A stretch of 64,000 nucleotides of DNA from contig WGNQ01000008.1 in NCBI GenBank assembly GCA_016124455.1, forward strand, positions 62,001 to 126,000, read 5' to 3'. Shown piece by piece: positions 62,769 to 64,000 of this stretch (position 1 is the stretch's first letter; the number at the start of each line of letters is the position of its first letter). A program made the translations under genes and the position numbers. The notes beneath the pieces were generated by a model that saw only the letters and a program-made list of their open reading frames with translations, did not search any database and was not told the DNA's origin. This stretch comes from Sideroxydans sp. (GTDB lineage Bacteria > Pseudomonadota > Gammaproteobacteria > Burkholderiales > Gallionellaceae).

Positions 62769-63938
62769 GTGACTCACCACAAAAACCACTACTGGCGCAT
62801 TGCCGGGTTCTACTTCTTTTACTTCGCGTTCGTGGGCATGTTTTCGCCCTACTGGAGCCTGTACCTGAAATCGATCAATTTCACCGCGGTGGAGATTGCG
62901 GTGCTGATGTCGGTGCAGCCGGTGATGCGCATGATGGCGCCGAGCTTGTGGGGCTGGCTGGCGGATCATACCGGGAACCGGTTGCTGGTAGTGAAGATTG
63001 CCGCGAGCCTGAGCGCTTTGTTCTATGTCGGGGTGTTCTTCACCGTCAGCTTCTGGGGCATGTTTCTGGTGCTCGCGCTGATGGGGTTTTTCTGGAGCGC
63101 ATCGATGCCGCTGGTGGAGGCCACCACACTGACTTACCTCGGCAAGCATACGGCGCGCTACGGGCGCATCCGCTCCTGGGGGTCGGTCGGGTTCATCCTC
63201 GCCGTACTGGGCCTGGGCTATGCTTTCGACTACATCGCCATCTACTGGCTGTTGTGGGCGGGGCTGTTCATCATGCTGGGTATCCTGTTTTTCGCGCGGC
63301 AGATCCCGCCCACCCAGGTGCTGGCGCATCACACCGACAGCCAGCCGATTCTGCGTGTGGTGCTGCAGCCACGGGTGCTGGCATTCTTCGGCGCCTGCTT
63401 CCTGATGTCGGTGGCGCATGGACCTTATTACACCTTTTTCTCCATTTATCTGGTGGAGCACGGCTATGCCAAGAGCGCGGTCGGCTGGCTGTGGGCGCTG
63501 GGAGTGATCTGCGAGATCGGCATTTTTTTCCTGATGCCATGGCTGATGCGGCGGTTTACCCTGCCGCATATCCTGATGGCCAGCCTGGCTTGCGCAGTGC
63601 TGCGCTTCACGCTGATCGGCTGGGCGGTTGATTCCTTGCTATTGCTGCTGCTGGCGCAGGCGCTGCATGCGATTACGTTCGGAGCCTTTCATGCATCGGC
63701 AGTGGCGTTGGTGCATCATTTTTTCCAGGGGCGCCACCAGTCCAAGGGGCAGGCGCTCTATGGCAGCCTGACCTACGGTGCGGGCGGCATGCTGGGCGGG
63801 CTGGCCAGCGGCCCGCTGTGGCAGCACTGGGGAGCCTCGGTGATGTATTCGTTCAGTGCGGCGGCAGCGCTGTTGGGGTTGTCGCTGCTGTGGTGGAAGC
63901 TGCGCGCCGTGGCCGACGGCAATGCGACTGCCGCATAA
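62769..63938 (+). CDS. MFS transporter, LacY/HcaT-like (GTG start)
   Basis: MTHHKNHYWRIAGFYFFYFAFVGMFSPYWSLYLKSINFTAVEIAVLMSVQPVMRMMAPSLWGWLADHTGNR; 12-TM pattern. Confidence 0.88.
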   Translation: MTHHKNHYWRIAGFYFFYFAFVGMFSPYWSLYLKSINFTAVEIAVLMSVQPVMRMMAPSLWGWLADHTGNRLLVVKIAASLSALFYVGVFFTVSFWGMFLVLALMGFFWSASMPLVEATTLTYLGKHTARYGRIRSWGSVGFILAVLGLGYAFDYIAIYWLLWAGLFIMLGILFFARQIPPTQVLAHHTDSQPILRVVLQPRVLAFFGACFLMSVAHGPYYTFFSIYLVEHGYAKSAVGWLWALGVICEIGIFFLMPWLMRRFTLPHILMASLACAVLRFTLIGWAVDSLLLLLLAQALHAITFGAFHASAVALVHHFFQGRHQSKGQALYGSLTYGAGGMLGGLASGPLWQHWGASVMYSFSAAAALLGLSLLWWKLRAVADGNATAA

Positions 63939-64000
63939 ACAAAGCGCCGCCCTGTTTGCGCAGTTGCCTGGCGTCAGACTGGCAGTGCCGTTTTGTCCAC

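Overview
The window is about 64 kb of GC-rich, chromosome-like DNA from a betaproteobacterium. Gene content suggests a Nitrosomonadales/Gallionellales-type organism, but this is inference only. Most of it is conserved core: yajQ, ppnP, argG-argF-argD, rpsT, murJ, tgt-yajC-secDF, a MoxR/DUF58/transglutaminase cluster, alaA-hom-thrC and grpE-dnaK-dnaJ. Accessory or less ordinary regions are: (1) a two-partner secretion pair, a TpsA filamentous-haemagglutinin-like exoprotein with GLUG and YDG/MBG repeats plus its TpsB transporter, facing a divergent AraC-type regulator; (2) a compact chemosensory cluster (MASE3-like histidine kinase, NarL-type regulator, MCP, CheY, STAS, CheA, MCP, CheW, CheR, CheD, CheB) whose CheA carries a tandem motif resembling MshEN c-di-GMP-binding motifs; (3) a glycolate/glyoxylate-linked locus with serine-glyoxylate aminotransferase, a DUF1537 four-carbon-acid-sugar-type kinase, a phosphoketolase/transketolase-like ThDP enzyme, an IclR regulator and glcDEF, which is the best candidate for an undescribed pathway; (4) a LemA plus GIDE-like membrane protein pair in which the GIDE-like protein carries an EF-hand; (5) a small AT-richer gene with an RNxxxH HEPN-like signature, translationally coupled to a metallo-beta-lactamase-fold gene; (6) a VOC/glyoxalase gene broken by one extra base in a G-run. 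I saw no tRNA, rRNA, CRISPR array, prophage or IS element. All family calls are from reading translations and motifs; no database search was run.
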